Shown here: positions 58,962 through 64,000 of the stretch, one piece after another
Numbering within the stretch: the stretch's first letter is position 1
Layout of the letters: each line of letters starts with the position of its first letter
Origin: Stenotrophomonas maltophilia
Lineage (GTDB): Bacteria; Pseudomonadota; Gammaproteobacteria; Xanthomonadales; Xanthomonadaceae
Length of the DNA: 64,000 nucleotides
NCBI RefSeq assembly: GCF_039555535.1
Contig: NZ_CP154630.1
Coordinates: forward strand, 4,663,001-4,727,000
Direction: 5' to 3'
Notes under the pieces: generated by a model
What the model saw: the letters and a program-made list of their open reading frames with translations, nothing else
Told to the model about the DNA's origin: nothing
Database searches by the model: none
Position numbers and translations under genes: made by a program

Positions 58962-60626
58962 TTACTTGGTGATATCCACGTCCTTGGTCTCGCGCAGGAA
59001 CAGGCCACCGATCACCACCGACATCAGTGCGATGATGATGGGGTACCACAGGCCGTAGTACAGGTTGCCGGTACCGGCCACCAGCGCGAACGAGATCGCC
59101 GGCAGGAAGCCACCGAACCAGCCGTTGCCGATGTGGTACGGCAGCGACATCGAGGTGTAGCGGATGCGGGTCGGGAACAGTTCAACCAGGTAAGCGGCGA
59201 TCGGGCCGTAGACCATGGTCACGTACAGCACCAGCAGCCACAGCATGAAGATGGTGCCGGCGATGTTGATGCGGGCACCATCCGCCTTGGCCGGATAGCC
59301 GGCGGTGGTCAGGGCGGTCTTCAGTTCCGCACCGAACGCATCGGCCTTGGCCTTGCCGTCTTCCTTGGTCAGGCCGGCGGCCTCATACGAGGTGACGCTG
59401 GCGCTGCCCACGTTCACCATCGCCAGCGAACCGGCGGCGGCGGGCTGCACGTCGTACGGCACACCGGCCTTGGTCAGCGCGGCGGTGGCCACGTCGCAGG
59501 AGCTGGTGAACTTGCGCAGGCCCACCGGATCGAACTGGAACGAGCAGGTGTTCGGATCGGCCACGACCAGGGCCGGCGAGCTGCTGCGGGCTTCTTCGAT
59601 GGCCGGGTTGGCGAAGTGGGTCAGGCCCTTGAAGATCGGGATGTAGGTGACGGCCGCCAGCAGGCAGCCGGCCAGGATGATCTTCTTGCGGCCGATGCGG
59701 TCGGACAGCCAGCCGAAGAAGATGAAGAACGGCACGCCCAGCGCCAGCGCGGCCGCGATCAGCAGGTAGGAGGTGGTGGCATCGACCTTCAGCATGCTGC
59801 TGAGGAAGAACAGCGCGTAGAACTGGCCGCCGTACCAGACCACGGCCTGGCCGGCTGCAGCGCCGAGCAGGACCAGCAGCATCAGCTTCAGGTTGCCGCC
59901 CTTCAGGCTGTCACGGAACGGCGTCTTGGAACCCTTGCCCTCGGACTTCATCTGCTGGAACAGCGGCGATTCGCTCAGCTGCAGACGGATCCACACGGAC
60001 ACGCCCAGCAACAGGATCGAGACCAGGAACGGGATGCGCCAGCCCCAGGCTTCGAAGGCTTCGTTGCCGAGGAAGTAGCGGCAGGCCAGGATGATCAGCA
60101 GCGACATGAACAGGCCGAGCGTGGCGGTGCACTGGATGAAGCTGGTGTACAGGCCGCGCTTGTCATCCGGCGCATGCTCGGCCACGTAAGTGGCGGCACC
60201 GCCGTACTCGCCGCCCATCGCCAGGCCCTGGGCCAGGCGCAGGATGATCAGGATCACCGGTGCGGCGAAACCGATCGAAGCGTAGTTGGGCAGCACGCCG
60301 ACCAGGAAGGTCGAGATGCCCATGATCAGGATGGTGACCAGGAAGGTGTACTTGCGGCCGATGCGATCGCCGAGGCTGCCGAAGAAGGCCGCGCCGAACG
60401 GACGCACGAAGAAGCCGGCGGCAAACGCCAGCAGGGCGAAGATCATGCCCGTGGTTTCATTGACGCCGCTGAAGAACTGCTTGGCGATGATGGCGGCGAG
60501 CGAGCCGTACAGGAAGAAGTCATACCACTCGAACACCGTGCCGAGGCTCGAGGCGAAGATGACCTTCTTGTGGCCCTTGGTCAGGGTGCCCGCTGGATTG
60601 TGCGGGCTTGATGCAGTGCTGGACAT
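58962..60626 (-). CDS. MHS-family MFS transporter with a periplasmic insertion
   Basis: A 554-residue major-facilitator protein of the metabolite:H+ symporter group. It has FEWYDFFLYG in helix 1, the loop signature GSLGDRIGRK and RPFGAAFFG, and GLAMGGEYGGAATYV in helix 5. Between about residues 345 and 440 there is an extra hydrophilic segment of roughly 95 residues (with two Cys, NTCSFQFDP and TSSCDVATA), which standard members such as ProP or KgtP lack. It should import an organic acid or osmolyte by proton symport. It is downstream of the porin gene on the same strand. Confidence 0.88.
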   Translation of the reverse strand: MSSTASSPHNPAGTLTKGHKKVIFASSLGTVFEWYDFFLYGSLAAIIAKQFFSGVNETTGMIFALLAFAAGFFVRPFGAAFFGSLGDRIGRKYTFLVTILIMGISTFLVGVLPNYASIGFAAPVILIILRLAQGLAMGGEYGGAATYVAEHAPDDKRGLYTSFIQCTATLGLFMSLLIILACRYFLGNEAFEAWGWRIPFLVSILLLGVSVWIRLQLSESPLFQQMKSEGKGSKTPFRDSLKGGNLKLMLLVLLGAAAGQAVVWYGGQFYALFFLSSMLKVDATTSYLLIAAALALGVPFFIFFGWLSDRIGRKKIILAGCLLAAVTYIPIFKGLTHFANPAIEEARSSSPALVVADPNTCSFQFDPVGLRKFTSSCDVATAALTKAGVPYDVQPAAAGSLAMVNVGSASVTSYEAAGLTKEDGKAKADAFGAELKTALTTAGYPAKADGARINIAGTIFMLWLLVLYVTMVYGPIAAYLVELFPTRIRYTSMSLPYHIGNGWFGGFLPAISFALVAGTGNLYYGLWYPIIIALMSVVIGGLFLRETKDVDITK

Positions 60627-60642
60627 GGGACGTTTTCCCTCT

Positions 60643-60720
60643 GTAGGTGCCGACCTGGGTCGGTGGGTGCCGACCGTTGGCCGGCACTCAGTTCGGTAGG
60701 TGCCGGCCGTTGGCCGGCAC
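60643..60720. repeat. Triple GTAG-type hairpin block between porin and transporter genes
   Basis: Starts GTAGGTGCCGACCTGGGTCG and continues with GTGCCGACCGTTGGCCGGCA and GGTAGGTGCCGGCCGTTGGC. Several hairpins can form in the mRNA between the two genes, and could lower downstream expression relative to the porin. Confidence 0.6.
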
Positions 60721-60724
60721 GCTC

Positions 60725-62152
60725 TTAGAAGCTGTACTTCGTGGTGAACTGCAATCGGGTGATATCACCCTTGTTGCCGTTCTCCACTTCGCGACGGCCG
60801 TACATCAACTCCGCGCCGATATCGACCTTGGGCAGCGGCGAATAGAAGATGTTGCCGCGGATGCTCTGCACGCTCTTGGTCACCAGCGGGCCGAGAATGC
60901 TGTCGTTGTCGTAGTCGCTGCGCGCGTAGATCAGGTTGGTGCGCAGCTTCGGCGAGAACGCATGCCGCCAGCCCACGTAGCCGGCAAGCACGCCGGTCGG
61001 GTTGAGCTCGTCGCGGGCCACGTCATAGGCACTGTCGGCGGTAATGCCCAGGCCGATGTAGCGGGCGATGCCTTCGCCGCCGGTCAGCTGGTAGTGCAGC
61101 GAATCGCTGTCACCCATCACCCACTTGCCGCCCAAAGTCAGGCCGCCAGCCACCTTGTCGGCCTTGGCGCCGGTGGCCTGGTTGTCGACCTTCAGCTGAC
61201 GGACGATGCCGCCGACACCGAAGGTGCCCCAATCACCCTTCCAGCCATAGCGCATGGTCAGATCGGGCAGGCTGCCACGGTCGGAGTTGGCACTGGCGTT
61301 GGTCCATGCGCCGGTGACCGGGTTGCGGGTACCGGTGAGGGTGGTGGCTTCCGGGTTTTCCAGCGCGACGCTGAAGCCGCCCTGGGTGTAGCGCACCTGG
61401 GCCTGGCGCACGAAGATCACGCCGTCGGTGGGACCGACGAAGTCGACCGCTTCGGGCAGTGCGGCCGCGTCCATGAAGTTGGACCAGGTCTGGCCGGCCA
61501 TCCAGTTGTTCCAGTACATGTAGGCGTGGCGCAGGGTCACACCGTAGGTATTGGTGGCGGTCTGGTTGCCCAGCGAATTGCCGAAGAAATCCATCTCGAA
61601 GAACGCACCGGCCTTGTTGCCCGATTCGCTCACGTTGTCGATGCCCAGGTTGAAGCGCGAGAACTTGGCGTGGGCGTTGAAGTCGGTGCCCGAACGCTTG
61701 CCGCTGCCGCCGGCGCCTTCCACCGGGGTCTGGCCCGGCAGGTACAGCGAGCGGCCGGTGGCGTCGTCGGCCAGCTGGCCATCGCTGGTCTGGGTGGCCA
61801 GGAAGTCGGCCTTGATGAAGCCGCCGATCTTGACCGTGGTACCCGGCGCTGCGCCCGGGGTGATGGTGGTGACCTGGATCGGCTGCTTGCCGGCCGGCAC
61901 CTGTGCGACCGGCTTCTGCTCGGCCTGCACCGTGCGCACTTCGGTCACCGCCTGCTGGGTCTGGCTGATCTGGGTCTGTTGTTGTTGCTGCGAAGACAGC
62001 AGCAGCTGGACCTGGCGTTCCAGTTCGGCAACGCGTGCTTCCAGTGCCTTCTCTTTGGCGGTCTCTGCGAACGCCATGCCCGGTGCGACCAGGGCGACCA
62101 ACAGGCAGGCCGCCAAAGGTTTGCGCACGGCTTTCAACGTACGGTGGCTCAT
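60725..62152 (-). CDS. DcaP-like trimeric outer-membrane porin
   Basis: A 475-residue protein. A signal peptide (LAACLLVALVAPGMAFAET) is followed by a short coiled coil (KALEARVAELERQVQLLLS then a Gln run), which trimerises DcaP-type porins, and then a beta-barrel with the conserved KIGGFIKADFLA start and a C-terminal Phe (TTKYSF). DcaP porins pass dicarboxylates and other small anions. It is upstream of the MHS transporter and divergent from acs. Confidence 0.9.
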   Translation of the reverse strand: MSHRTLKAVRKPLAACLLVALVAPGMAFAETAKEKALEARVAELERQVQLLLSSQQQQQTQISQTQQAVTEVRTVQAEQKPVAQVPAGKQPIQVTTITPGAAPGTTVKIGGFIKADFLATQTSDGQLADDATGRSLYLPGQTPVEGAGGSGKRSGTDFNAHAKFSRFNLGIDNVSESGNKAGAFFEMDFFGNSLGNQTATNTYGVTLRHAYMYWNNWMAGQTWSNFMDAAALPEAVDFVGPTDGVIFVRQAQVRYTQGGFSVALENPEATTLTGTRNPVTGAWTNASANSDRGSLPDLTMRYGWKGDWGTFGVGGIVRQLKVDNQATGAKADKVAGGLTLGGKWVMGDSDSLHYQLTGGEGIARYIGLGITADSAYDVARDELNPTGVLAGYVGWRHAFSPKLRTNLIYARSDYDNDSILGPLVTKSVQSIRGNIFYSPLPKVDIGAELMYGRREVENGNKGDITRLQFTTKYSF

Positions 62153-62397
62153 GTTGCCCTCTCTCCCAAGTGGCAAGGTGATGCCGCGCGTGGGGCACGG
62201 TCGAGCCGAGACTGCGGGGCGATTATGTATAGCGGCTATTCGCCATTGGTCGAACCCGGCCCTGCTGGGCGCTCACTTTCGACCATGGTCTAACCAGGGT
62301 GGTGACGCGGCCGGGGGTGGATGGGGCAAACTGAGGGGGATCGGTCGCCGCAATGCTGCGACCGCACACACAAAGTCAACGTGCAAGTGAGGGTGCC

Positions 62398-64000
<1,603 letters not shown>

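Noticed and set aside
24149..60720. Repeated GTAG units as a CRISPR array
   Set aside because: The units are inverted pairs scattered at gene ends, not direct repeats with regular spacers, and no cas genes are present.

Overview
The window is high-GC gammaproteobacterial DNA of the Xanthomonadaceae type, most likely Stenotrophomonas (S. maltophilia complex). The grounds are an aryl-polyene (xanthomonadin-like) cluster, an sX13-like small RNA gene directly downstream of polA, the rsmG-parA-parB order, and at least fifteen short GTAG-headed palindromes that look like the SMAG (REP-type) repeats of S. maltophilia. The species is inferred from these features and from protein style; no database search was possible.

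Layout. 1-10057 (minus): aryl-polyene lipid cluster, entering mid-gene at an MMPL exporter, with tightly overlapping genes for a LolA-like carrier, a thioesterase, an MIO-type ammonia-lyase, two acyltransferases, a glycosyltransferase, an acyl-activating ligase fused to a dehydratase, a membrane protein, two acyl carrier proteins and a ketoacyl-synthase-like protein. 10274-12686 (minus): cyanide-insensitive-type bd oxidase (cydAB/cioAB). 12937-14159 (minus): small membrane protein, ECF sigma factor and a short candidate anti-sigma protein. 14327-17700 (plus): S9 peptidase, Nudix hydrolase, membrane protein. 17736-24138 (plus): four paralogous, secreted, cysteine-rich proteins of unknown function, interrupted by hemF. 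24214-28819: YetF-like protein, sX13-like RNA, polA, DUF2782 lipoprotein, universal stress protein. 29003-33928: small ORFs, a tyrosine-phosphatase-like gene carrying a premature stop, uvrD, an FAD protein. 33992-36890: phospholipase-D family cardiolipin synthase, rpmG, rpmB, and a DnaQ-like exonuclease gene carrying a premature stop. 36947-38339: LysR regulator divergent from a RidA-family gene. 38527-44591: CzcI-like/CzcC/CzcB/CzcA heavy-metal efflux. 44695-49691 (minus): DUF885 peptidase, a LAB_N plus glycosyltransferase pair, sugar epimerase, SUFU-domain protein. 49816-52927 (minus): parB, parA, rsmG, phosphopantetheinyl transferase. 53012-55687: GlsB-like protein, xthA, aldehyde dehydrogenase. 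55815-58681: a lower-GC patch of four orphan secreted-protein genes, one with a DUF3304 domain. 58962-64000: MHS-type transporter and DcaP-like porin (minus), divergent from acs (plus, cut by the right edge).

How parts work together. The aryl-polyene genes encode starter supply, activation, carrier proteins, elongation/dehydration, lipid and sugar decoration, and export; the Sfp-type phosphopantetheinyl transferase at about 52.6 kb is a candidate activator of the two carrier proteins. The Czc genes form a complete tripartite efflux pump. The DcaP porin, MHS permease and acetyl-CoA synthetase plausibly form an organic-acid uptake and activation module.

The best candidates for something undescribed are the four-member cysteine-rich family around hemF and the orphan secreted-protein patch at 55.8-58.7 kb. 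Two conserved enzymes carry in-frame nonsense codons and should be checked against raw reads.
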